The notes under the pieces: model-generated
What the model saw: the letters and a program-made list of their open reading frames with translations, nothing else
Told to the model about the DNA's origin: nothing
Database searches by the model: none
Translations under genes and position numbers: made by a program
Assembly (NCBI RefSeq): GCF_029227915.1
Contig: NC_079880.1
Coordinates: 27,089,501 to 27,153,500, forward strand
Reading direction: 5' to 3'
Origin: Hydractinia symbiolongicarpus
Lineage: Eukaryota > Cnidaria > Hydrozoa > Anthoathecata > Hydractiniidae
Length of the DNA stretch: 64,000 bases
Part shown: piece by piece, positions 11,454 through 24,420 of the stretch
Position numbering within the stretch: position 1 is the stretch's first letter
Layout of the letters: each line of letters starts with the position of its first letter

Positions 11454-13922
11454 TTTGAAGCTGTCACCCTTTTTTCAACACGCGATAACGGCTAGGATTG
11501 GTCCCACAGTAAAGAATGACTTATTTATCTAAATTTTTAAATGAGACGCTTCCAAAGCGCCAAGTGCAATCGCTGAGTTCCAACAATCATGTCAAAGTAA
11601 GAAAAATGTTATTTCTTTGAGTCCAGTTGGCTCACTTATCACATTTATAAGGTCACAGGCCAAAGTTAGTTCAATTAAGTCCCACAGTCAATCATTTCAT
11701 TGTTAAAAGCAATATAACTTAGTAATATCAGAAAAATGTCACTAAATACATGTTGGTACGAATATGTGACGCAGCCGTTGTATCTCAAACGCATTGATAC
11801 CGCCACGAAGTCAATGAGATGTAGTTTTTGAGAATGTCTCTATTTCTTCAGTGCGTGCTAACGGCCAGGTTTGGTCCCACAGTAAAAAAAGACTTATTTA
11901 TCTAAACTTTCAAAAAAACCGCTACCACAGAGCATAGTGTACTCCCTGAATCCAAGCAATCATGTCAAATTAAGAAGAATGTTATTCCTTGGAGTCCAAT
12001 TGTCTCATTAATCGCATTTATAAGGTCACAGTCCAGAATCAGTTCAATTAAGTCCCACAGTCAATCGCTTCACTGTTAAAAGCGATACAACTTAGTAATA
12101 TCGGAAAAAAATCACTAAATACATGTTGGTACAAATATGTGACGCAACCGTTGTAACTCAAACGGACTGATACCGTTAGAACGTCAATAAAAGGTAGTTT
12201 TTGAAACTGTTTCTATTTCTTCAGGGCGCGATAACGGCTAGGATCGGTCCCTCAGTAAAAAATGACTTATTTATCTAAATTTTTTAAAAAAAGCGCTACC
12301 ACAGAGCATAGTTTACTCGCTGATTCAAAGCAATCATGTCGAATTAAGAAGAATGTTATACCTGGGAGTCCAACTGGCTCATTTATCGCATTTATAAGTT
12401 CACAGTCCAGAATCAGTTCAATTAAGTCCCACAGTCAATCGCTTCACTGTTAAAAGCGATACAACTTAGTAATATCGGAAAAAAATCACTAAATACATGT
12501 TGGTACGAATATGTGACGCAACTGTTGTAACTCAAACGGACTGATACCGTTAGAACGTCATTGAAAGGCAGTTTTTGAAACTGTCTCTATTTCTTCAGGG
12601 CGCGATAACGGCTAGGATTGTACCCACAGTAAAAAATGACTTATTTATCTAAATTTTTAACTGAAGCGCTTCCACAACGCCCAGTGTAATCGCTGAGTTC
12701 CAACAATCATGTCAAAGTAAGAAGAGTGTTATTTCTTGGAGTCCAGTTTTCTCACTTATCACATTTATAAGGTCACAGGCCAAAGTTAGTTCAATTAAGT
12801 CCCACAGTCATTCATTTCATTGTTAAAAGCGATATAACTTAGTAATATCGGAAAAATGTCAGTAAATACATGTTGGTACGAATATGTGACACAGCTGTTG
12901 TATCTCAAACGGATTGATACCGCCACGAAATCAATGAGATTTAGTTTTTGAGAATGGCTCTATTTCTTCAGTGCGTGCTAACGGCCAGGATTGGTCCCAC
13001 AGTAAAAAAAGACTGATTTATCTAAATTTTTAAAAAAAAGCGCTACCACAGAGCATAGTGTACTCGCTGAATTCCAGCAGTCATCTCGAATTAAGAAGAA
13101 TGTTTTTCCTTGGAGTCCAATTAGCTCATTTATCGCATCTATAATGTCACAGTCCAGAATCAAATCAATTAAGTTGCACAGTCAATCGCTTCACTCTTAA
13201 AAGCGATGCAACCTAGTAATGTCAGAAAAATATCGCTAAGTACATGTTGGTACGAATATGTGACCCAACCGTTGTAAATCAAACGGACTGACACCGTTAG
13301 AAAGTCAGTGAGATGTGGTTTATTGAAACTGTCGCCCTTTCTTCAGCACGCGATAACGGCTAGGATTGGTCCCACAGTAAAGAATGACTTATTTATCTAA
13401 CTTTTTAAATGAAGCGCTACCACAGCGCCCAGTGTAATCGCTGAATTCCGGCAATCAATTCAAATTAAGAAGAATGTTACTTCTTGGAGTCCAATTGTCT
13501 CATTTATCACATTTATCATGTTACAGTCCAAAGTTAGTTTAAATAAGTCCCACCGACAATCGTTTCACTGTTAAAAGCGATGCATCCTAGAAATATCAGA
13601 AAAATGTCAGTAAATACATGTTGGTACGAATATGTGACGCAGCCGTTGTATCTCAAACGGAGTGATACCGCCACGAAATCAATGAGATTTAGTTTTTGAG
13701 AATGGCTCTATTTCTTCAGTGCGTGCTAACGGCCAGGATTGGTCCCACAGTAAAAAAAGACTGATTTAGCTAAATTTTTAAAAAAAGCGCTACCACAGAG
13801 CATAGTGTACTCGCTGAATTCCAGCAGTCATCTCGAATTAAGAAGAATGTTTTTCCTTGGAGTCCAATTAGCTCATTTATCGCATCTATAATGTCACAGT
13901 CCAGAATCAGTTCAATTAAGTC
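11454..13922. repeat. 7-mer HOR H2, copy 2, slightly truncated
   Basis: Anchors 11563, 11936, 12310, 12683, 13057, 13431 and 13804. The left edge lies at about 11,445-11,456, where TCATTGAAATG switches into the TTGAAGCTGTCACCC of the 8,843 region. Identity ends at about 13,922, where copy 1 has AAGTCGCACAG and this copy has AAGTCCCACAG followed by a different monomer. I saw only a few differences, for example CGCAGAT versus CGCTGAT near 9,705/12,319 and GACGCAGCC versus GACACAGCT near 12,890. Confidence 0.9.
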
Positions 13923-16520
13923 CCACAGTCAATCGCTTTACTGTTAAAAGCGATAAAACTTAGTAATGTCGGAAAAAATCACTAAATACATGTTGGTACG
14001 AATATGTGACGCAACCGTTGTAACTCAAACGGACTGATACTGTTAGAACGTCATTGAAAGGTAGTTTTTTGAAACTGTCTCTATTTCTTCAGCGTGCAAT
14101 AACGACTTGGATTGGTCCAACAGTAAAAAATGACTTATTTATCTAAATTTTTAAATGAAGCGCTGCCACAGCGCCAAGTGCAATCGCTGAGTTCCAAGAA
14201 TCATGTCAAAGTAAGAAAAATGTTATTTCTTGGAGTCCAGTTGGCTCACTTATCACATTTGTAAGGTCACAGGCCAAAGTTAGTTCAATTAAGTCCATCA
14301 GTCAATCATTTCATTGTTAAAAGCGATATAACTTAGTAATATCGGAAAAATGTCACTAGATACATGTTGGTACGAATATATGACGCAGCCGTTGTATCTC
14401 AAACGGATTTATACCGCCATGAAGTCAATGAGATTTAGTTTTTGAGAATGTCTCTATTTCTTCAGTGCGTGCTAACGGCCAGGATTGGTCCCACAGTAAA
14501 AAAAGACTGATTTATCTAAATTTTTAAAAAAAGCACTACCACAGAGCATAGTGTACTCGCTGAATTCCAAAAATCATCTGGAATTAAGAAGAATGTTTTT
14601 CCTTGGAGTCCAATTGGCTCATTTATCGCATCTATAATGTCACAGTCCAGAATCAGTTCAATTAAGTCGCACAGTCAATCGCTTCACTCTTAAAAGCGAT
14701 GCAACCTAGTAATGTCAGAAAAATATCGCTAAGTACATGTTGGTACGAATATGTGACCCAACCGTTGTAACTCAAACGGACTGACACCGTTAGAAAGTCA
14801 GTAAGATGTAGTTTATTGAAACTGTCGCCCTTTCTTCAGCACGCAATAACGGCTAGGATTGGTCCCACAGTAAAGAATGACTTATTTATCTAAATTTTTA
14901 AATGAAGCGCTACCACAGCGCCCAGTGTAATCGCTGAATTCCGGCAATCATTTCAAATTAAGAAGAATGTTACTTCTTGGAGTCCAATTGTCTCAATTAT
15001 CACATTTATCATGTTACAGTCCAAAGTTAGTTTAATTAAGTCCCACCGACAATCGTTTCACTGTTAAAAGCGATGCATCCTAGTAATATCAGAAAAATGT
15101 CAGTAAATACATGTTGGTACGAATATGTGACGCAGCCGTTGTATCTCAAACGGATGGATACCGCCACGAAATCAATGAGATTTAGTTTTTGAGAATGGCT
15201 CTATTTCTTCAGTGCGTGCTAACGGCCAGGATTGGTCCCACAGTAAAAAAAACTGATTTATCTAAATTTTTAAAAAAAGCGCTACCACAGAGCATAGTGT
15301 ACTCGCTGAATTCCAGCAATCATCTCGAATTAAGAAGAATGTTTTTCTTTGGAGTCCAATTAGCTCATTTATCGCCTCTATAATGTCACAGTCCAGAATC
15401 AGTTCAATTAAGTCGCACAGTCAATCGCTTCACTCTTAAAAGCGATGCAACCTAGTAATGTCAGAAAAATATCGCTAAGTACATGTTGGTACGAATATGT
15501 GACCCAACCGTTGTAACTCAAACGGACTGACACCGTTAGAAAGTCAGTGAGATGTAGTTTATTGAAACTGTCGCCCTTTCTTCAGCACGCGATAACGGCT
15601 AGGATTGGTCCCACAGTAAAGAATGACTTATTTATCTAAATTTTTAAATGAAGCGCTACCACAGCGCCCAGTGTAATTGCTGAATTCCGGCAATCATTTC
15701 AAATTAAGAAGAATGTTACTTCTTGGAGTCCAATTGTCTCATTTATCACATTTATCATGTTACAGTCCAAATTTAGTTTAATTAAGTCCCACCGACAATC
15801 GTTTCACTGTTAAAAGCGATGCATCCTAGTAATATCAGAAAAATATGGCTAAATACATGTTGGTACGAATATGTGACCAAACCATTGTAACTCAAACGGA
15901 CTGATACCGTTAGAGCGTCATTGAAAGGTAGTTTTTGAAACTGTCTCCATTTCTTCAGCGCGCAATGACGGCTAGGATTGGTCCCACAGTAAAAGATGAC
16001 TTCTTTATCTAAATTTGTAAATGAAGCGCTTCCACAGCGCCAAGTGCAATCGCTGAGTTCCAAAAATCATGTCAAACTAAGAAAAATGTAATTTCTTGGA
16101 GTCCAGTTGGCTCACTTATCACATTTATAAGGTCACAGGCCAACGGTAGTTCAATTAAGTCCCACAGTCAATCATTTCATTGTTAAAAAAGCGATATAAC
16201 TTAGTAATATCGGAAAAATGTCACTAAATACATGTTGGTACGAATATGTGACGCGGCCGTTGTATCTCAAACGGATTGATACCCCCACGAAGTCAATGAG
16301 ATTTAGTTTTTGAGAATGTCTCTATTTCTTCAGTGCGTGCTAACGGCCAGGATTGGTCCCACAGTAAAAAAAGACTGATTTATCTAAATTTTTAAAAAAA
16401 GCGCTACCACAGAGCATAGTGTACTCGCTGAATTCCAGCAATCATCTCGAATTAAGAAGAATGTTATTCCTTGGAGTCCAATTAGCTCATTTATCGAATC
16501 TATAATGTCACAGTCCAGAA
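13923..16520. repeat. Mixed monomers with 2-mer (746-bp) periodicity
   Basis: Anchors 14177, 14550 (B), 14924, 15296 (B), 15670, 16043 and 16418 (B). A and B forms alternate. The pair around 14,700-15,440 recurs at 746 bp: GTTTATTGAAAC is at 14,811 and 15,557. No large tandem HOR is visible. The monomers at 15,670, 16,043 and 16,418 reappear about 19,951 bp downstream at 35,621, 35,994 and 36,369, sharing AAAATATGGCTAAATAC and a GTTAAAAAAGCGATAT variant. Confidence 0.8.
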
Positions 16521-17441
16521 TCAGTCAATTTAAGTCCCACAGTCAATCGCTTCACTGTTAAAAGCGATACAACTTTGTCGGTAAGAAATCACTAAATACA
16601 TGTTGGTACCAATATGTGACGCAACCGTTGTAACTCAAACGAACTGACACCGTTAGGACGTCATTGAAAGGCAGTTTTTGAAACTGTCTCTAATTCTTCA
16701 GCGCGCAATAACGTCTAGGATTGGTCCCACAGTAAAAATTTACTTATTTATCTAAATTTTTAAATGAAGCGCTACCACTGCGCCCAGTGTAATCGCTGAG
16801 TTCCGGCAATCATTTCAAATTAAGAAGAATGTTACTTCTTGGAGTCCAATTGTCTCACTTATCACATTTATCAGGTCACAGTCTAAAGTTAGTTTAATTA
16901 AGTCCCACCGACAATCGTTTCACTGTTAAAAGCGATGCATCCTAGTAATATCAGAAATATGTCAGTAAATACATGTTGGTACGAATATGTGACGCAGCCG
17001 TTGTATCTCAAACGGATGGATACCGCCACGAAATCAATGAGATTTAGTTTTTGAGAATGGCTCTATTTCTTCAGTGCGTGCTAACGGCCAGGATTGGTCC
17101 CACAGTAAAAAAAACTGATTTATCTAAATTTTTAAAAAAAGCGCTACCACAGAGCATAGTGTACTCGCTGAATTCCAGCAATCATCTCGAATTAAGAAGA
17201 ATGTTTTTCTTTGGAGTCCAATTAGCTCATTTATCGCCTCTATAATGTCACAGTCCAGAATCAGTTCAATTAAGTCGCACAGTCAATCGCTTCACTCTTA
17301 AAAGCGATGCAACCTAGTAATGTCAGAAAAATATCGCTAAGTACATGTTGGTACGAATATGTGACCCAACCGTTGTAACTCAAACGGACTGACACCGTTA
17401 GAAAGTCAGTGAGATGTAGTTTATTGAAACTGTCGCCCTTT
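16521..17441. repeat. Donor segment for the H3 repeat plus a copy of 15,044-15,579
   Basis: 16,521-16,905 is nearly identical to 17,441-17,825 and 19,301-19,685. All contain a roughly 5-bp-shorter monomer marked by CAACTTTGTCGGTAAG (368-bp step 16,418-16,786). From about 16,906 to 17,441 the sequence instead follows 15,044-15,579 at offset 1,862, sharing GACAATCG, GATGCATCC and GTTTATTGAAAC. The block ends abruptly at the register break. Confidence 0.85.
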
Positions 17442-17450
17442 CAGTCAATT
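17436..17450. other. Out-of-register junction in the satellite
   Basis: The expected CGCCCTTTCTTCAGC is interrupted after CCCTTTC and continues with AGTCAATTTAAGTCCC, a jump from about phase 285 to about phase 110 of the monomer. The anchor step across it is 548 bp (17,158 to 17,706) instead of 373, so about 175 bp of partial monomer is present. At the join only a few bases (TTTCAG, TCAG) are shared. It looks like illegitimate or microhomology joining rather than equal-register exchange. An assembly join is the alternative. Confidence 0.85.
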
Positions 17451-19300
17451 TAAGTCCCACAGTCAATCGCTTCACTGTTAAAAGCGATACAACTTTGTCG
17501 GTAAGAAATCACTAAATACATGTTGGTACCAATATGTGACGCAACCGTTGTAACTCAAACGAACTGACACCGTTAGGACGTCATTGAAAGGCAGTTTTTG
17601 AAACTGTCTCTAATTCTTCAGCGCGCAATAACGTCTAGGATTGGTCCCACAGTAAAAATTTACTTATTTATCTAAATTTTTAAATGAAGCGCTACCACTG
17701 CGCCCAGTGTAATCGCTGAGTTCCGGCAATCATTTCAAATTAAGAAGAATGTTACTTCTTGGAGTCCAATTGTCTCACTTATCACATTTATCAGGTCACA
17801 GTCTAAAGTTAGTTTAATTAAGTCCCACCGTCAATCGTTTCACTGTTAAAAGCGATGCAACCTAGTAATATCAGAAAAATATCGCTAAATACATGTTGGT
17901 ACGAATATGTGACCCAACCGTTGTAACTCAAACGGACTGACACCGTTAGAAAGTCAGTGAAATGTAGTATTTGAAACTGTCTCTATTTCCTCAGCGCGTG
18001 CTAACGGCTAGGATTGGTCCCACAGTAGAAACTGAATTTTTTATCTTAATTTTCAAATGAAGCGCTACCACAGCGCCCAGTGTAACCCCTGAGTTTTGAC
18101 ATCATGTCAAATTAAGAAGAATGTTATTTGTTGGAGTCCAGTTGGCTCACTTATCACATTTAAAAGGTCACAGTCCAAAGTTAGTTCAATTAAGTTCCAC
18201 AGTCAATCGTTTCACTGTTAAAAGCGACATAACTTAGGATTATCGGAAAGATATCACTAAATACATGTTGGTACGAATATGTGACGCACCCGTTGTATCT
18301 CAAACGGCTTGATACCGCCACGAAATTAATGCGATTTAGTTTTTGAGAATGGCTCTAGTTCTTCAGTGCGTGCTATCGGCCAGGATTGGTCCAACAGTAA
18401 AAAAAAGACTTATTTATCTAAATTTTTGAAAAAAGCGCTACCACAGAGCATAGTGTACTCGCTGAATCCAAGCAATCATGTCGAATTAAGAAGAATGTTA
18501 TTCCTTGGAGTCAAACTGGCTCATTTATCGCATTTATAAGGTCACAGTCCAGAATCAGTTCAATTAAGTCCCACAGTCAATCGCTTTACTGTTAAAAGCG
18601 ATACAACTTTGTAATATCGGAAAAAAATTACTAAATACATGCTGGTTCGAATATGTGACGCAACCGTTGTAACTCAAACGGACAGACACCGTTAGAACGT
18701 CATTGAAAGGCAGTTTCTGAAACTCTCTCTATTTCTTCAGCGCGCAATGACGGCTAGGATTGGTCCCACAGTAAAAAATGACTTATTTATCTAAATTTAT
18801 AAATGAAGCGCTTCCACAGCGCCCAGTGTAATTGCTAAGTTCCGGCAATCATTTCAAATTAAGAAGAATGTTACTTCTTGGAGTCCAATTCTCTCATTTA
18901 TCACATTTATCAGGTCACAGTGCAAAGTTAGTTTATTTAAGTCCCACCGTCAATCGTTTCACTGTTAAAAGCGATGCAACCTAGTAATATCAGAAAAATA
19001 TCGCTAAATACATGTTGGTACGAATATGTGACCCAACCGTTGTATCTCAAACGGATTGATACTGCCACGAAGTCAGTGAGATTTAGTTTTTGAGAATGCC
19101 TCTATTTCTTCAGTGCGTGCTAACGGCCAGGATTGGTCCCACAGTAAAAAAAGACTGATTTATCTAAATTTTTTAAAAAAGCGCTACCACAGAGCATAGT
19201 GTACTCGCTGAATTCCAGCAATCGTCTTGAATTAAGAAGAATGTTATTCCTTGGAGTCCAATTAGCTCATTTATCGAATCTATAATGTCACAGTCCAGAA
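17441..19300. repeat. 5-mer HOR H3 (1,860 bp), copy 1
   Basis: Anchors 17706, 18079, 18452 (B), 18825 and 19198 (B). Marks are CAACTTTGTCGGTAAG, GTAACCCCTGAGTTTTG, CACAGTAGAAACTGAATTT and CATGCTGGTTCG. The next copy follows at exactly 1,860 bp with very few changes. Confidence 0.92.
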
Positions 19301-20998
19301 TCAGTCAATTTAAGTCCCACAGTCAATCGCTTCACTGTTAAAAGCGATACAACTTTGTCGGTAAGAAATCACTAAATACATGTTGGTACGAATATGTGAC
19401 GCAACCGTTGTAACTCAAACGAACTGACACCGTTAGGACGTCATTGAAAGGCAGTTTTTGAAACTGTCTCTAATTCTTCAGCGCGCAATAACGTCTAGGA
19501 TTGGTCCCACAGTAAAAATTTACTTATTTATCTAAATTTTTAAATGAAGCGCTACCACTGCGCCCAGTGTAATCGCTGAGTTCCGGCAATCATTTCAAAT
19601 TAAGAAGAATGTTACTTCTGGGAGTCCAATTGTCTCATTTATCACATTTATCAGGTCACAGTCTAAAGTTAGTTTAATTAAGTCCCACCGTCAATCGTTT
19701 CACTGTTAAAAGCGATGCAACCTAGTAATATCAGAAAAATATCGCTAAATACATGTTGGTACGAATATGTGACAAAACCGTTGTAACTCAAACGGACTGA
19801 CACCGTTAGAAAGTCAGTGAAATGTAGTATTTGAAACTGTCTCTATTTCCTCAGCGCGTGCTAACGGCTAGGATTGGTCCCACAGTAGAAACTGAATTTT
19901 TTATCTTAATTTTCAAATGAAGCGCTACCACAGCGCCCAGTGTAACCCCTGAGTTTTGACATCATGTCAAATTAAGAAGAATGTTATTTCTTGGAGTCCA
20001 GTTGGCTCACTTATCACATTTAAAAGGTCACAGTCCAAAGTTAGTTCAATTAAGTTCCACAGTCAATCGTTTCACTGTTAAAAGCGACATAACTTAGGAT
20101 TATCGGAAAGATATCACTAAATACATGTTGGTACGAATATGTGACGCACCCGTTGTATCTCAAACGGCTTGATACCGCCACGAAATTAATGAGATTTAGT
20201 TTTTAAGAATGGCTCTAGTTCTTCAGTGCGTGCTATCGGCCAGGATTGGTCCCACAGTAAAAAAAAGACTTATTTATCTAAATTTTTGAAAAAAGCGCTA
20301 CCACAGAGCATAGTGTACTCGCTGAATCCAAGCAATCATGTCGAATTAAGAAGAATGTTATTCCTTGGAGTCAAACTGGCTCATTTATCGCATTTATAAG
20401 GTCACAGTCCAGAATCAGTTCAATTAAGTCCCACAGTCAATCGCTTTACTGTTAAAAGCGATACAACTTTGTAATATCGGAAAAAAATTACTAAATACAT
20501 GCTGGTTCGAATATGTGACGCAACCGTTGTAACTCAAACGGACAGACACCGTTAGAACGTCATTGAAAGGCTGTTTCTGAAACTGTCTCTATTTCTTCAG
20601 CGCGCAATAACGGCTAGGATTGGTCCCACAGTAAAAAATGACTTATTTATCTAAATTTATAAATGAAGCGCTACCACAGCGCCCAGTGTAATTACTAAGT
20701 TCCGGCAATCATTTCAAATTAAGAAGAATGTTACTTCTTGGAGTCCAATTCTCTCATTTATCACATTTATCAGGTCACAGTGCAAAGTTAGTTTATTTAA
20801 GTCCCACCGTCAATCGTTTCACTGTTAAAAGCGATGCAACCTAGTAATATCAGAAAAATATCGCTAAATACATGTTGGTACGAATATGTGACCCAACCGT
20901 TGTATCTCAAACGGATTGATACTGCCACGAAGTCAGTGAGATTTAGTTTTTGAGAATGCCTCTATTTCTTCAGTGCGTGCTAACGGCCAGGATTGGTT
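19301..20998. repeat. 5-mer HOR H3, copy 2, 3' end replaced
   Basis: Anchors 19566, 19939, 20312 (B) and 20685. Identity with copy 1 runs to GGCCAGGATTGG at about 20,996. After that copy 1 has TCCCACAG...GACTGATT and this copy has TTCTACAG...GTCGTATT, the start of the H4 type. H3 and H4 therefore overlap in one monomer. Confidence 0.9.
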
Positions 20999-22552
20999 CT
21001 ACAGTAAAAAAAGTCGTATTGATCTAAATTTTTAAAAAAAGCGCTACCACAGAGCATAGTGTACTCGCTGAATTCCAGCAATCGTCTCGAATTAAGAAGA
21101 ATGTGAATCCTTGGAGTCCAATTGGCTCATTTATGGCATTTATAAGGTCACAGTCCAGAATCAATTCAGTTAAGTCCCACAGTCAATCGTTTCATTGTTA
21201 AAAGCGATGAAACATGGTAATAGCGGGAACATATCGCTAAATACATGTTGGTACGAATATGTGACGCAACCGTTGTAACCAAAACGGACTGATACCGCTA
21301 GAAAGTCATTGAAATATAGTTTTTGAAACTGCCTCTATTTCTTCGGCGCACGATAACGGATTGGATTGTTCCCACAGTAAAAAATGACTTATTTATCTAA
21401 ATTTTGAAATGAACCGCTTCCAAAGCGCCCAGTGTAATCGCTGATTTCCAACAATCATGTCAAAGTAAGAAGAATGTTATTTCTTGGAGTCCAGTTGGCT
21501 CACTTATCACATTTATAAGGTCACAGGCCAACGTTAGTTCAATTAAGTCGTCCCACAGTCAATCATTTCATTGTTAAAAGCGATATAACTTAATAATATC
21601 GGAAAAATGTCACTAAATACATGTTGGTACGAATATATGACGCAACCGTTGTAACTCAAACGGACTGATACCGCTAGAAAGTCATTGGAATGTAGTTTTT
21701 GAAACTGTCTCTATTTCTTCAGCGCGCGATAACGGCTAGGATTGGCCCCACAGTAAAAAATGACTTATTTATCTAAATTTTTAAATCAAGCGCTTCCACA
21801 GCGCCCAGTGTAATAGCTGATTTCCAACAATCAAGTCAAAGTAAGAAGAATGTTAGTTCTTGGAGTCCAGTTGGCTAACTTATCACATTTATAAGGTCAC
21901 AGGCCAAAGTTAGTTCAATTAAGTCCCACAGTCAATCATTTCATTGTTAAAAGCGATATAACTTAGTAATATCGGAAAAATGTCACTAAATACATGTTGG
22001 TACGAATATGTAACGCAGCCGTTGTATCTCAAACGGATTGATACTGCCACGAAGTCAGTGAGATTTAGTTTTTGAGAATACCTCTACCTCTTCAGTGCGT
22101 GCTAACGGCCAGGATTGGTCCCACAGTAAAAAAAGACTGATTTATCTAAATTTTTAAAAAAAGCGCTACCACAGAGCATAGTGTACTCGCTGAATTCCAG
22201 CAATCATCTCGAATTAAGAAGAATGTTTTTCCTAGGAGTCCAATTAGCTCATTTATCGCATCTATAATGTCACAGTCCAGAAACAGTTCTATTAAGTCCC
22301 ACAGTCAATCGCTTCACTCTTAAAAGCGATGCAACCTACTAATGTCAGAAAACTATCGCTAAGTACATGTTGGTACGAATATGTGACCCAACCGTTGTAA
22401 CTCAAACGGACTGTCACCGTTAGAAAGTCAGTGAGATGTAGTTTTTGAAACTGTCGCCCTTTCTTCAGCACGCGATAACGGCTAGGATTGGTCCCACAGT
22501 AAAGAATGACTTATTTATCTCAATTTTTAAATGAAGCGCTTCCACAGCGCCC
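20685..22552. repeat. 5-mer HOR H4 (1,868 bp), copy 1
   Basis: Anchors 20685, 21058 (B), 21431, 21807 and 22180 (B). Private marks: GTAATTACTAAGTTCC, GGTTCTACAG, GAATGTGAATCC, and a 3-bp insertion giving AAGTCGTCCCACAG at about 21,545 (step 376 bp). Copy 2 lies exactly 1,868 bp downstream with all of these marks. Confidence 0.92.
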
Positions 22553-24420
22553 AGTGTAATTACTAAGTTCCGGCAATCATTTCAAATTAAGAAGAATGTT
22601 ACTTCTTGGAGTCCAATTCTCTCATTTATCACATTTATCAGGTCACAGTGCAAAGTTAGTTTATTTAAGTCCCACCGTCAATCGTTTCACTGTTAAAAGC
22701 GATGCAACCTAGTAATATCAGAAAAATATCGCTAAATACATGTTGGTACGAATATGTGACCCAACCGTTGTATCTCAAACGGATTGATACTGCCACGAAG
22801 TCAGTGAGATTTAGTTTTTGAGAATGCCTCTATTTCTTCAGTGCGTGCTAACGGCCAGGATTGGTTCTACAGTAAAAAAAGTCGTATTGATCTAAATTTT
22901 TAAAAAAAGCGCTACCACAGAGCATAGTGTACTCGCTGAATTCCAGCAATCGTCTCGAATTAAGAAGAATGTGAATCCTTGGAGTCCAATTGGCTCATTT
23001 ATGGCATTTATAAGGTCACAGTCCAGAATCAATTCAGTTAAGTCCCACAGTCAATCGTTTCATTGTTAAAAGCGATGCAACATGGTAATAGCGGGAACAT
23101 ATCGCTAAATACATGTTGGTACGAATATGTGACGCAACCGTTGTAACCAAAACGGACTGATACCGCTAGAAAGTCATTGAAATATAGTTTTTGAAACTGC
23201 CTCTATTTCTTCGGCGCACGATAACGGATTGGATTGTTCCCACAATAAAAAATGACTTATTTATCTAAATTTTGAAATGAACCGCTTCCAAAGCGCCCAG
23301 TGTAATCGCTGATTTCCAACAATCATGTCAAAGTAAGAAGAATGTTATTTCTTGGAGTCCAGTTGGCTCACTTATCACATTTATAAGGTCACAGGCCAAC
23401 GTTAGTTCAATTAAGTCGTCCCACAGTCAATCATTTCATTGTTAAAAGCGATATAACTTAATAATATCGGAAAAATGTCACTAAATACATGTTGGTACGA
23501 ATATATGACGCAACCGTTGTAACTCAAACGGACTGATACCGCTAGAAAGTCATTGGAATGTAGTTTTTGAAACTGTCTCTATTTCTTCAGCGCGCGATAA
23601 CGGCTAGGATTGGCCCCACAGTAAAAAATGACTTATTTATCTAAATTTTTAAATCAAGCGCTTCCACAGCGCCCAGTGTAATAGCTGATTTCCAACAATC
23701 AAGTCAAAGTAAGAAGAATGTTAGTTCTTGGAGTCCAGTTGGCTAACTTATCACATTTATAAGGTCACAGGCCAAAGTTAGTTCAATTAAGTCCCACAGT
23801 CAATCATTTCATTGTTAAAAGCGATATAACTTAGTAATATCGGAAAAATGTCACTAAATACATGTTGGTACGAATATGTAACGCAGCCGTTGTATCTCAA
23901 ACGGATTGATACTGCCACGAAGTCAGTGAGATTTAGTTTTTGAGAATACCTCTACCTCTTCAGTGCGTGCTAACGGCCAGGATTGGTCCCACAGTAAAAA
24001 AAGACTGATTTATCTAAATTTTTAAAAAAAGCGCTACCACAGAGCATAGTGTACTCGCTGAATTCCAGCAATCATCTCGAATTAAGAAGAATGTTTTTCC
24101 TAGGAGTCCAATTAGCTCATTTATCGCATCTATAATGTCACAGTCCAGAAACAGTTCTATTAAGTCCCACAGTCAATCGCTTCACTCTTAAAAGCGATGC
24201 AACCTACTAATGTCAGAAAACTATCGCTAAGTACATGTTGGTACGAATATGTGACCCAACCGTTGTAACTCAAACGGACTGTCACCGTTAGAAAGTCAGT
24301 GAGATGTAGTTTTTGAAACTGTCGCCCTTTCTTCAGCACGCGATAACGGCTAGGATTGGTCCCACAGTAAAGAATGACTTATTTATCTCAATTTTTAAAT
24401 GAAGCGCTTCCACAGCGCCC
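22553..24420. repeat. 5-mer HOR H4, copy 2
   Basis: Anchors 22553, 22926 (B), 23299, 23675 and 24048 (B). The 3-bp insertion AAGTCGTCCC recurs at about 23,413. Only a handful of single-base differences from copy 1 are visible, for example GATGAAACATGG versus GATGCAACATGG and CACAGTAAAAAATG versus CACAATAAAAAATG. The duplication is recent. Confidence 0.92.

Noticed and set aside
17300-17600. Transposon insertion explaining the 548-bp step
   Set aside because: Everything on both sides of the join is satellite sequence. There is no foreign DNA, terminal repeat or target-site duplication.
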